Origin: an uncultured Clostridium sp. | GTDB lineage: Bacteria; Bacillota; Clostridia; Clostridiales; Clostridiaceae | Length of the DNA stretch: 5,731 nucleotides | Assembly: GCA_934777095.1 (NCBI GenBank) | Contig: CAKVNP010000162.1 | Location: forward strand, 1-5,731 | Direction: 5' to 3' | Shown here: positions 1-5,731 of the stretch, piece after piece | How positions within the stretch are numbered: position 1 is the stretch's first letter | Layout: each line of letters starts with the position of its first letter | Position numbers and translations under genes: made by a program | The notes under the pieces: model-generated | Told to the model about the DNA's origin: nothing | The model's input: the letters and a program-made list of their open reading frames with translations, nothing else | Database searches by the model: none

Positions 1-888
1 AAATCTCTATTTTACTTAATGGAATATGAGTTAATTAAATTTATCGTCAATAATAAATATATTCCTTCTTTTGTCTATAATCTTTTTAGTAAAAGCTTTA
101 TTTGGAAGAAAAGGAGTAATGAATTAAAATCCCTATATCCCGATTTAAATATTTCTTTATTATTTTATAAAATTGATGAAATAATGCCCTTAAGTTATGA
201 TTACCTAAATAATATAGATAAAGCTAAATTAAATGACTATCTGGAAATTAGGGAAATTGCTCATAAACATGTTAATGCTAACTTATCAAACTCTGAAGAT
301 TATCTAAATCAAGCTTTGCAATTATATGATAAAGATTATGAATTATACCGTTTGTATGGAGAATATTATGCAAATAACTCCTTATATGTAGAAGCCATAG
401 CTAACTTTACTAAAGCTGCTTCATTAGCAAGCGATGAGTATTATTGCAGCTGTAGACTTGCTTTATTGCTTATCCGCTATGAAGCATATGATAAAGCATT
501 AATTTTTCTTAATAAAGCACTAAAATCATCAAATGGTTCAATGCTACTGCATAGTAAAGATTTCCTACTACATTGTGCAATCTGCACTTATTACACTAAT
601 GATCTCACTACTTCAAAAAAATACTTTGAGAAACTATCTAAACTAGTGCCTAATATTGATTTCATAAAGATTTATTTAGATAATATTGATTTAAGACTCA
701 ATAAAAAGACACGTAAAATAATTGATATAAACACTTTAAATACTACTAATACACCATCTCCTAGCAGTGATAGCGAAAATATTGACATTGATGAAAGTAA
801 TACTGCCTTTGTATTAACCGTTAAAATTATAGCTATGGTTTTTATCATCGAAATAATAATTTTAGTTATTTATAAACTCACCCATTGA
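1..888 (+). CDS. TPR-repeat protein with C-terminal membrane anchor (5'-partial)
   Basis: Function is unknown; TPR proteins usually act as protein-binding scaffolds. The first ATG is at base 19 (289 residues from there), but codons 1-18 are open in the same frame and no Shine-Dalgarno sequence lies before base 19, so the true start is probably outside the window. Numbering from that ATG, residues about 92-215 form helix pairs with TPR spacing: about 107-140 (YGEYYANN...EAIANFTKA), about 141-174 (ALLLIRYEAYDKALIFLNKAL) and a weaker third unit at about 182-214. Residues about 238-262 are a Ser/Thr/Asn/Asp-rich linker. Residues about 263-285 are one strongly hydrophobic segment, followed by only four residues (KLTH). 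This suggests a tail-anchored protein with the TPR domain in the cytoplasm. The N-terminal 90 residues match nothing I recognise. A terminator follows directly, so this is the last gene of its transcript. The TPR and anchor calls are good; the role is open. Confidence 0.8.
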   Translation, partial: KSLFYLMEYELIKFIVNNKYIPSFVYNLFSKSFIWKKRSNELKSLYPDLNISLLFYKIDEIMPLSYDYLNNIDKAKLNDYLEIREIAHKHVNANLSNSEDYLNQALQLYDKDYELYRLYGEYYANNSLYVEAIANFTKAASLASDEYYCSCRLALLLIRYEAYDKALIFLNKALKSSNGSMLLHSKDFLLHCAICTYYTNDLTTSKKYFEKLSKLVPNIDFIKIYLDNIDLRLNKKTRKIIDINTLNTTNTPSPSSDSENIDIDESNTAFVLTVKIIAMVFIIEIIILVIYKLTH

Positions 889-923
889 TAGTAGCTCGTA
901 TCTAATGAGCTGCTATTTTTATT
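888..923 (+). terminator. Rho-independent terminator of the TPR gene
   Basis: A 10-bp stem (888-897 ATAGTAGCTC pairing with 907-916 GAGCTGCTAT, one G-U wobble) closes a 9-nt loop and runs into TTTTTATT at 916-923. The stem begins at the last base of the TGA stop codon, so it ends this transcript right after the coding region. Confidence 0.88.
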
Positions 924-956
924 CTTAAAAGCCACCATTTCCCTAAATATCTTTTC

Positions 957-1004
957 TGCTGAAAAGTATAGTTATATTTCATCAGCATAAAATATATTTA
1001 TACT
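957..1004 (+). promoter_or_regulatory. Candidate promoter region with interrupted dyad
   Basis: The gap between the terminator and the next gene must hold a promoter for it. TATACT at 999-1004 is one mismatch from the -10 consensus, but no convincing -35 box lies 16-18 bp upstream. Just before it, TGCTGA (957-962) and TCAGCA (982-987) form an interrupted inverted repeat, with a possible AAA/TTT extension inside. This could be an operator or chance. The assignment rests on position and a weak match only. Confidence 0.25.
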
Positions 1005-1013
1005 ATTTTTGTA

Positions 1014-1020
1014 AAAGAGG
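1014..1020 (+). promoter_or_regulatory. Ribosome binding site for the 116-aa protein
   Basis: AAAGAGG lies 10 nt before the ATG at 1031, a workable though slightly long spacing. A second purine run (AAGG, 1027-1030) touches the ATG directly and is too close to serve. Confidence 0.55.
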
Positions 1021-1030
1021 TTTTTTAAGG

Positions 1031-1381
1031 ATGAATGTTAAGACTATTCCATTAAATGAAGCACTAGATATATTAAAATATATCCATCTATTAAAAGTAA
1101 ACAGCAACGAACTGGAGTCTACTGTAGGATTAGTCCTGTCAAAAGAAAATACATCTATTTATATTAGCTTAGATAAAAATTTTTACTATAAATGTATAAT
1201 TCACAATACAGCTAAAACCTTTAGCTGTATCTCGCAAGATGAAAAAGATGTTCTTGTGATGTGTTCATATTTAGCTATTCATACCTTCAGTCAATTAAAT
1301 TTTGATAACTTATTAATTGATGATAACTTCCTTGTGCCAAATAAAGATGATTCTTTAATTAATTTATCTATTAAATCTTAA
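1031..1381 (+). CDS. Hypothetical 116-residue protein, no recognised family
   Basis: I do not recognise this protein. It is a complete frame (ATG to TAA) with a plausible ribosome binding site and the same AT-rich codon style as its neighbours. It has no signal peptide, no membrane segment and no known catalytic motif. From the residue pattern, an N-terminal helix (about 8-28) is followed by alternating hydrophobic stretches that look like beta strands (about 31-67), then a helix (about 69-90) and an acidic tail (DDNF...NKDD). Three cysteines (55, 66, 78) are too dispersed to indicate a metal site. It looks like a small cytoplasmic alpha/beta protein, perhaps a binding or regulatory domain. 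It is transcribed alone, isolated by a terminator upstream and converging on the ABC operon downstream. Codons 59-67 contain a perfect 11-bp inverted repeat. That it is a real gene is likely but not certain. Confidence 0.68.
   Translation: MNVKTIPLNEALDILKYIHLLKVNSNELESTVGLVLSKENTSIYISLDKNFYYKCIIHNTAKTFSCISQDEKDVLVMCSYLAIHTFSQLNFDNLLIDDNFLVPNKDDSLINLSIKS
1206..1230. repeat. Perfect 11-bp inverted repeat inside the 116-aa gene
   Basis: ATACAGCTAAA (1206-1216) and TTTAGCTGTAT (1220-1230) are exact reverse complements separated by ACC. No T-run follows on either strand, so it does not look like an intrinsic terminator. It could be an mRNA hairpin, a protein-binding palindrome or coincidence. 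Confidence 0.75.
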
Positions 1382-1390
1382 CTTTTTCTT

Positions 1391-1429
1391 TATAAAAAAG
1401 TGCCTTAAGTTTTTACTTAAGACACTTTC
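1391..1429 (-). terminator. Terminator of the ABC exporter operon, in a convergent gap
   Basis: The arms 1397-1410 and 1415-1428 pair around a 4-nt loop. On the minus strand all 14 pairs form, one of them a G-U wobble (1403/1422), and the hairpin is followed by TTTTTTAT, so it is a proper intrinsic terminator for the operon ending at 1484. On the plus strand the same position is a C-A mismatch and the tail is only TTTC, so it would end the 116-aa gene less efficiently. It probably serves both convergent transcripts, mainly the minus one. Confidence 0.85.
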
Positions 1430-1483
1430 ACCTGTAATTTAATTATCACCTTTTTTATCCAATGATGTTTGTATTGCTAATTA

Positions 1484-3256
1484 TTAATTTTCTGCAAACT
1501 GGCTATTATATAACTCTTCATAAAATCCACTTTTCGCCATAAGTTCTTCGTGATTTCCTTGTTCAATTATATTTCCATCTTTTATTACTAATATTAAGTC
1601 TGCACTTTTAATAGTAGATAATCTGTGAGCAATTACAAAACTTGTTCTTCCTTTCATAACATTCTGCATTGCTTTCTGTAGCATCAGCTCTATTCTTGTA
1701 TCCACTGAACTTGTTGCCTCATCTAAAATTAAAATTGCTGGATCAGAAATTATAGCTCTTGCAATAGTTAATAATTGTTTCTCACCTTGTGAGATATTTG
1801 AAGCTTCTTCATTTAAAATCATCTTATATCCATCTGGCAATGTTTTAATAAAGTGATGAACATTTGCTATCTTCGCAGCTTCAATTACCTCTTCACTAGA
1901 TGCATTAAAGTTACCATATTTAATATTATCTTCAATAGTTCCATTAAATAGCCAGGTATCTTGCAGCACCATTCCAAAAAGACTTCGTAGTTCTTCACGT
2001 TTCATATCTCTAGTATCTACTCCATCTATCTTAATTGCTCCACCCTTAAGCTCATAAAATCTCATTAATAAATTAATCAAAGTGGTTTTACCAGCTCCAG
2101 TAGGCCCGACTATGGCAACCATCTGCCCTGCTTTAACTTCTGCATTTAAATCATGTATCAATATTTTATCATCACTATAGCCAAACTTAACATGCTCAAA
2201 AGATACATTTCCTTTAGGATTTTTTAAGCTTATTGTATTTTCTTTATCCTGTACCTGCTCTTTTTCATCTAAAATTTCAAATACTCTTTCCACAGCTGCA
2301 AATGCTGATTGTATTGCTGAAGAAAGCTGAGTTACTTGAGATAATGGCTGATTTATCTGCCAGATATACCTAATAAACGCTTGCAGATTACCTACAGTTA
2401 TTCCACCTGCTACTGCTGTTATAGAACCCATTATCCCAATAACAGCTATTCCCAAATAACTAACAAGCGAAACTAAAGGCCCCATTGTACTAGAGATAAA
2501 CTGTGCTTTAAAGCCTGCTTTCTGCAGATCATTATTAATTTCAATCAGCTCATTAATAGTGCTTTCTTCTTTTCCATACAGCTTTATTTCATTAAAACCA
2601 GTAAACATTTCCTGCACAGATCCATTTAATTTTCCTAATGCCTTTTGCTGTGCTTTAAAGTATCCTTGAGATCTTCCTACGATAATTTTAGTTACAAGAT
2701 AACTTAGCGGTATTATTAGTATTGCTACTAAAGCCATTTTAACATTTATTGTAAACATCATTACAATAGCTAAGCATACTGACAATACTGAATTAATAAC
2801 CTGACTTAAACTCTGCTGTAATGCATTAGATATTGTATCTATATCATTAGTTATTCTGCTTAATACATCACCATAACTATTACCATCAAAATAACTTACT
2901 GGTAATTTTCTTATTTTATCTTGTACGGCACCTCTTAAATCTCTCATGGCATTTTGTATCGAATTAGTTAATAAAAAGCTGGCCCCATATGTGGCAATAA
3001 CATTTCCTACATATACACAAAGTAATAATACTAATATTTTTATAATATAATTAAAGTTTACTGCTGCTCCGATAGTTCCTTTAATTATTTCAAAAGAATC
3101 ATTGGTAAGCCTAGTTATTATTAATCCTTCTACAGCTGGAGCTAACGCGGTAAAAACTGCTGCTACTATTATAAGTAATATAGCGCTGATAAATCCTATT
3201 TTATATGGTTTTACAAAAGGAGTAATCTTTTTTATATTTTCTTTAAATTTTCTCAT
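1484..3256 (-). CDS. Heterodimeric ABC multidrug exporter, catalytic-site subunit (YfiC/TM288/BmrD-like)
   Basis: This 590-residue half-transporter has an N-terminal six-helix exporter domain (residues about 20-305) fused to a C-terminal ATPase (about 350-585). In the ATPase: A-loop Tyr360; Walker A GPTGAGKTT (384-392); Q-loop Gln432; signature ISQGE (488-492) instead of LSGGQ; Walker B ending LDE with catalytic Glu513; D-loop SSVD (516-519); switch His544. In heterodimeric exporters this member supplies the Walker residues of the hydrolysing site, while its deviant signature faces the partner's degenerate site. The length fits YfiC and TM288; LmrD and BmrD are longer. It is the second gene of the operon: its ATG shares one base with the stop of the partner gene (TAATG), implying translational coupling, and AGAGGAGG lies 10 nt upstream. 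The likely role is ATP-driven export of drugs, lipids or peptides across the cytoplasmic membrane; the substrate cannot be read from the sequence. The family call is secure. Confidence 0.95.
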   Translation of the reverse strand: MRKFKENIKKITPFVKPYKIGFISAILLIIVAAVFTALAPAVEGLIITRLTNDSFEIIKGTIGAAVNFNYIIKILVLLLCVYVGNVIATYGASFLLTNSIQNAMRDLRGAVQDKIRKLPVSYFDGNSYGDVLSRITNDIDTISNALQQSLSQVINSVLSVCLAIVMMFTINVKMALVAILIIPLSYLVTKIIVGRSQGYFKAQQKALGKLNGSVQEMFTGFNEIKLYGKEESTINELIEINNDLQKAGFKAQFISSTMGPLVSLVSYLGIAVIGIMGSITAVAGGITVGNLQAFIRYIWQINQPLSQVTQLSSAIQSAFAAVERVFEILDEKEQVQDKENTISLKNPKGNVSFEHVKFGYSDDKILIHDLNAEVKAGQMVAIVGPTGAGKTTLINLLMRFYELKGGAIKIDGVDTRDMKREELRSLFGMVLQDTWLFNGTIEDNIKYGNFNASSEEVIEAAKIANVHHFIKTLPDGYKMILNEEASNISQGEKQLLTIARAIISDPAILILDEATSSVDTRIELMLQKAMQNVMKGRTSFVIAHRLSTIKSADLILVIKDGNIIEQGNHEELMAKSGFYEELYNSQFAEN

Positions 3257-4983
3257 TATGCAAGTTCCTCCTCTGTAAGTTGTGATAAGGCAATTTCATG
3301 ATAAATTTCACAAGTTTTTAATAGTTCCTTATGTTTTCCTATACCAACAACATTTCCTTCATTTAATACTATAATTTTGTCTGCATCCATAATAGAACCT
3401 ATTCTTTGAGCAACAATTAATACAATAGAATTTGTTGTTTCTTTTTTTAGTGCCTTTCTTAAAGTAGCATCAGTTTTAAAATCTAGTGCAGAAAAACTAT
3501 CATCAAAAATATATATTTCTGGTTTTCTAATTAATGCTCTTGCAATAGATAATCTTTGTTTCTGTCCTCCTGATACATTAGCTCCGCCTTCACTTATCGG
3601 CTCATCAAAGCCCTTTTCTTTTTTAGAAATAAAATCATAAGCTTGGGCAATTTTAGCACTATGTTCAACCTCTTCCTGAGTTGCTTTATGTTTACCAAAC
3701 TTAATATTACTCTTTATAGTACCAGTAAATAATAAATTCTTTTGCCTAATAAAGCCTATCTTTTTTCTTAATGATTTTATATTAAAATCTCTTACATCTA
3801 CACCATCAATTTTAATAGCGCCTTCTGTTACATCATAAAATCTTGGAATAAGATTTATCAGCGTAGATTTACCACTGCCTGTACTACCTATAAAAGCTAT
3901 TGTTTCTCCTTTATGGGCTTTAAATGATACATTTTTAATTACCGGTTCTTCTCCATTAGGATATACAAATGAAACATTTTCAAATTCTAAAGTACCTTCA
4001 TTATTAGTTTCGGTAACTCCATTAACCGGTTCTTTTATCATAGATTCTGAATTTAATATTTCTTCTATTCTCTCTGCTGATACCTGTGCTTTAGGATACA
4101 TCACAAATACATTAGAAAATAACATTAAAGAAAACATTGCATGGAATAAATATTCAATAAACGCTACTAATTGCCCCACCTGTAAGCTGCCTACATTAAT
4201 CATTTTACTTGCAATCCAGAATATAGCTATAATTGCCAAATTTAAAAGTAGGAAAAATGTTGGCTGTGCTACTGACATTAACTTAAATAATTTTTTTGAA
4301 ATATCAGTATAATCATTATTAGCTTCTTTAAATCTTTCACTTTCATAATTATCATTACCAAATGCCCTGATTACTCTAATCCCAGTTAGATTTTCTCTTG
4401 AAATTCTATTTAGACTGTCTAAATTTTTCTGTTGTATCTGTGACCAAGGATGAGATATCTTTGCGATAAAATATACTCCTAAGATAATTAAAGGTAATGT
4501 TATAGCAAGAATACTAGATAATTTAACACTTGTGGAAAGAATCATAAATACACTTATAACAAACATAACTGGACATATCATTGCCATTTTTAAAATAGTA
4601 TTAGTAAACTGCATAACTTGAAATGCATCATTAGTAGTTCTTGTTATCATCGATGAAATCCCAAACTTATCATATTCGCTATGGGAAAATTCCTGGGATT
4701 TTTTAAATATATCATTTCTTATGTCTCTTACTAGGCTTGTAGAAATTTTAGATGAAGTATATCCAAGTAATATCCTTCCCAAAACTCCTGCAACTGAAAT
4801 AGCTACAATTACTATTCCCATTCTTTTTATGTATTTTATATCACTATATGCTATTCCCCTATCAATAACTACTGCCATTATAGTTGGAATACCAAGTTCA
4901 ACAAGCGCAAAACCTAATACACCTATTACATTCAAAAATACAAGCATTTTATACTTTTTTAAATACTTTAAAATTAATCTCAA
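3256..4983 (-). CDS. Heterodimeric ABC multidrug exporter, degenerate-site subunit (YfiB/TM287/BmrC-like)
   Basis: First gene of the exporter operon, 575 residues from a TTG start. An in-frame ATG at 4992 would add three residues, but AAGGAG abuts that ATG directly while lying 9 nt before the TTG, so TTG is preferred; it gives an N-terminus (MRLILKYLKKYK) typical of the family. A six-helix membrane domain (about 14-294) precedes the ATPase (about 330-570). Key residues: A-loop Tyr341; Walker A GSTGSGKST (366-374); Q-loop Gln414; near-canonical signature VSGGQ (470-474); Walker B ending FDD, with Asp495 in place of the catalytic Glu; D-loop SALD; and Gln526 in place of the switch His (IVAQR). 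These two substitutions mark the non-hydrolysing site of heterodimeric exporters, so this protein should need the 590-residue partner for efficient ATP turnover. Its good signature motif completes the partner's catalytic site. Substrate unknown. Confidence 0.94.
   Translation of the reverse strand: MRLILKYLKKYKMLVFLNVIGVLGFALVELGIPTIMAVVIDRGIAYSDIKYIKRMGIVIVAISVAGVLGRILLGYTSSKISTSLVRDIRNDIFKKSQEFSHSEYDKFGISSMITRTTNDAFQVMQFTNTILKMAMICPVMFVISVFMILSTSVKLSSILAITLPLIILGVYFIAKISHPWSQIQQKNLDSLNRISRENLTGIRVIRAFGNDNYESERFKEANNDYTDISKKLFKLMSVAQPTFFLLLNLAIIAIFWIASKMINVGSLQVGQLVAFIEYLFHAMFSLMLFSNVFVMYPKAQVSAERIEEILNSESMIKEPVNGVTETNNEGTLEFENVSFVYPNGEEPVIKNVSFKAHKGETIAFIGSTGSGKSTLINLIPRFYDVTEGAIKIDGVDVRDFNIKSLRKKIGFIRQKNLLFTGTIKSNIKFGKHKATQEEVEHSAKIAQAYDFISKKEKGFDEPISEGGANVSGGQKQRLSIARALIRKPEIYIFDDSFSALDFKTDATLRKALKKETTNSIVLIVAQRIGSIMDADKIIVLNEGNVVGIGKHKELLKTCEIYHEIALSQLTEEELA
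3267..3274 (-). promoter_or_regulatory. Ribosome binding site embedded in the upstream ABC gene
   Basis: On the minus strand AGAGGAGG lies 10 nt before the ATG at 3256. It is made from the Glu codons near the end of the upstream subunit (its C-terminus reads LTEEELA). It confirms the start of the 590-residue protein and supports coupled translation of the two subunits. Confidence 0.85.
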
Positions 4984-4992
4984 ACTTTTCAT

Positions 4993-4998
4993 CTCCTT
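4993..4998 (-). promoter_or_regulatory. Ribosome binding site that selects a TTG start
   Basis: On the minus strand AAGGAG, extended to AAGGAGATG (8 of 9 matches to the anti-Shine-Dalgarno complement AAGGAGGTG), ends at 4993. The TTG codon at 4983-4981 is 9 nt away, an ideal distance. The ATG at 4992-4990 has no spacer and is in effect part of the ribosome binding site. Confidence 0.7.
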
Positions 4999-5025
4999 TT
5001 CTATTGTTTATTTTATGTCATTTAA

Positions 5026-5053
5026 AATATTCTATTAATTGCATAAGAATATT
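5026..5053. repeat. AT-rich inverted repeat in the ABC operon leader
   Basis: AATATTCT (5026-5033) and AGAATATT (5046-5053) are perfect 8-bp arms around a 12-nt spacer, upstream of the exporter genes. The right arm overlaps a perfect minus-strand TATAAT (5056-5051), as an operator would. As RNA it would be a weak hairpin (one G-C pair) followed by UUUU, so an attenuator is also conceivable. Base composition makes chance a real alternative. Confidence 0.4.
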
Positions 5054-5090
5054 ATATAAAACCAAGCTCTCCTTCACTTATGATATTATA
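5051..5090 (-). promoter_or_regulatory. Candidate promoter zone for the ABC operon
   Basis: Two perfect minus-strand -10 hexamers (TATAAT at 5090-5085 and 5056-5051) lie between the upstream terminator and the exporter. The distal one sits within the 12-bp palindrome ATATTATAATAT (5083-5094). Neither has a good -35 box at 16-18 bp. A third option nearer the gene, TTAATA then 17 bp then TAAAAT, falls at about 5038-5010. A promoter must be in this gap because a strong terminator precedes it; which box is used is undecided. Confidence 0.35.
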
Positions 5091-5092
5091 AT

Positions 5093-5132
5093 ATAAAAAA
5101 AATACTTACACCAGAAAATGGTGTAGGTATTT
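5093..5132 (-). terminator. Terminator downstream of the FtsX-type remnant
   Basis: Inner stem TACACCA (5107-5113) pairs with TGGTGTA (5119-5125) around a 5-nt loop, and outer AATAC (5101-5105) pairs with GTATT (5127-5131), with one A-C mismatch on the minus strand. Eight T residues follow on the minus strand (5102-5095). It lies just after the stop of the permease remnant and isolates the exporter operon from it. Confidence 0.85.
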
Positions 5133-5137
5133 CCACT

Positions 5138-5701
5138 TTATGCCTTAACTATTTTTTTAAAGGAACTGATAGATGAGACACATAATAAAGCAAATATAGC
5201 CATGCATACTATTAAACTAGTACTATAAACATTTAACAGATCTATTTCTAAAAACTTACCTAAAGCATTAATTGCAAAAAAGCTATCTAAAGAAGCTAAT
5301 GCTAAGGGAAGTATATATAATAGAGATATTTCTTTTTGTATTGCCCTTACTACATCTTTCCTTTCTGCGCCTATTTTCTTTAATACTTCATATCGCTCTT
5401 TATCTTCAAAGCCATCACTATATATTTTCATATAAATTATACTTGCAGTTGCCATCGCAAAAACTAAAAATAAAAATGAACCAATTGCATAAACAAATTT
5501 AAGCCATGTTACACTGGCTATTTCCATATTACAATTATATATTGCTGATTTATCTGACCCAAAGTTTTCCGCAAGCAGTGCTACTGTTTTATCAACCTCT
5601 TCATCAGCTGCTAATTTTATGCCAAAGAAATAAAGTTTTTCTCCTGCATCATTTAATAACTTAGGCTTTGTTTTAATAAACTGTTGAAATTTGATTAACC
5701 T
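5138..5701 (-). pseudogene. BceB/FtsX-type ABC permease, C-terminal remnant
   Basis: The frame encodes 187 codons that look coding throughout but has no usable start. It is stopped by TAG at 5704-5702, with a further TAA at 5716-5714. The first ATG is at 5527 (129 residues) and has no ribosome binding site; no GTG or TTG occurs in frame before it. The 58 codons upstream of that ATG (including KLYFFGIKLAADEEVDKTV) look like the end of an extracellular domain. Counting from the ATG, three membrane helices lie at about 11-33, 68-90 and 103-122, with the conserved cytoplasmic stretch GFEDKERYEVLKKIGAERKD between the first two. That is the final FtsX domain of BceB-like permeases, which are normally roughly 600-670 residues and work with a BceA-type ATPase in antimicrobial peptide sensing or resistance. 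Most of the protein is missing or lies in another frame beyond the window. A programmed or sequencing frameshift near 5702 is the main alternative to decay. Confidence 0.72.
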
Positions 5702-5731
5702 CTATAAATATGGTTATAATATATAATATAA

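Noticed and set aside
488..720. Possible CRISPR or tandem DNA repeat in the TPR region
   Set aside because: Similar short AT-rich words such as AATAAAGCA recur, but there is no regular spacing or long identity; the repetition is at protein level (TPR).
1484..1486. Deviant signature motif ISQGE in the second exporter subunit as a loss-of-function mutation
   Set aside because: SQGE-type signatures are usual in the YfiC/TM288-like partner of heterodimeric exporters, so this is a family trait and not decay.
4721..5038. Plus-strand open frame of 105 codons
   Set aside because: It lies antisense to the N-terminal part of the first exporter gene and its leader, has no ribosome binding site, and its hydrophobic composition mirrors the membrane helices on the other strand.
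4884..5096. Plus-strand open frame of 70 codons
   Set aside because: Overlaps the exporter gene start, its regulatory region and another spurious frame; no ribosome binding site and no recognisable protein pattern.
5272..5502. Plus-strand open frame of 76 codons
   Set aside because: Antisense to the well-supported FtsX-type coding sequence; no ribosome binding site; the composition is a shadow of the opposite-strand helices.
5707..5731. A/T-only run at the right edge as a replication origin or attachment site
   Set aside because: Only about 25 bases are visible, with no DnaA box, iteron or flanking duplication; ordinary AT-rich intergenic sequence explains it.

Overview
The window is very AT-rich, uses AT-ending codons heavily, and has Gram-positive-style ribosome binding sites (AGGAGG-like) and strong intrinsic terminators. 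This fits a low-GC Firmicute, most likely a Clostridia-type anaerobe. The species cannot be named from the sequence.

Layout, left to right. Bases 1-888 (+) hold a TPR-repeat protein with a single C-terminal membrane segment. Its frame is open to the left edge, so its N-terminus is probably cut off. A clean terminator follows at 888-923. Bases 1031-1381 (+) encode a 116-residue protein I do not recognise; a perfect 11-bp inverted repeat lies inside it. A hairpin at 1391-1429 separates it from a convergent minus-strand operon. That operon (minus strand, 4983 down to 1484) encodes two half-size ABC exporters joined by a 1-nt stop/start overlap. The promoter-proximal protein carries the degenerate ATP site (Asp for the catalytic Glu, Gln for the switch His). 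The second carries the intact catalytic residues but a deviant signature motif. This is the arrangement of heterodimeric multidrug exporters such as TM287/288, LmrCD, BmrCD and YfiBC. A 145-nt leader upstream contains an AT-rich inverted repeat and promoter-like boxes. A T8-tailed terminator (5093-5132) then closes off the right-most gene, a minus-strand remnant of a BceB/FtsX-type permease. The remnant keeps the last three membrane helices, but its frame is stopped at 5702-5704 and it has no usable start.

How the genes work together: the two ABC proteins almost certainly form one heterodimeric exporter. The neighbouring FtsX-type permease belongs to a class often linked to antimicrobial peptide sensing or resistance, so the right half may once have been a small defence or efflux neighbourhood; this is inference. 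The two plus-strand genes have their own signals and no evident functional link to the exporter. I found no CRISPR array, tRNA, rRNA, insertion sequence or clearly new multi-gene system. The least explained items are the 116-residue orphan with its internal hairpin, the TPR membrane protein, and the exporter leader.
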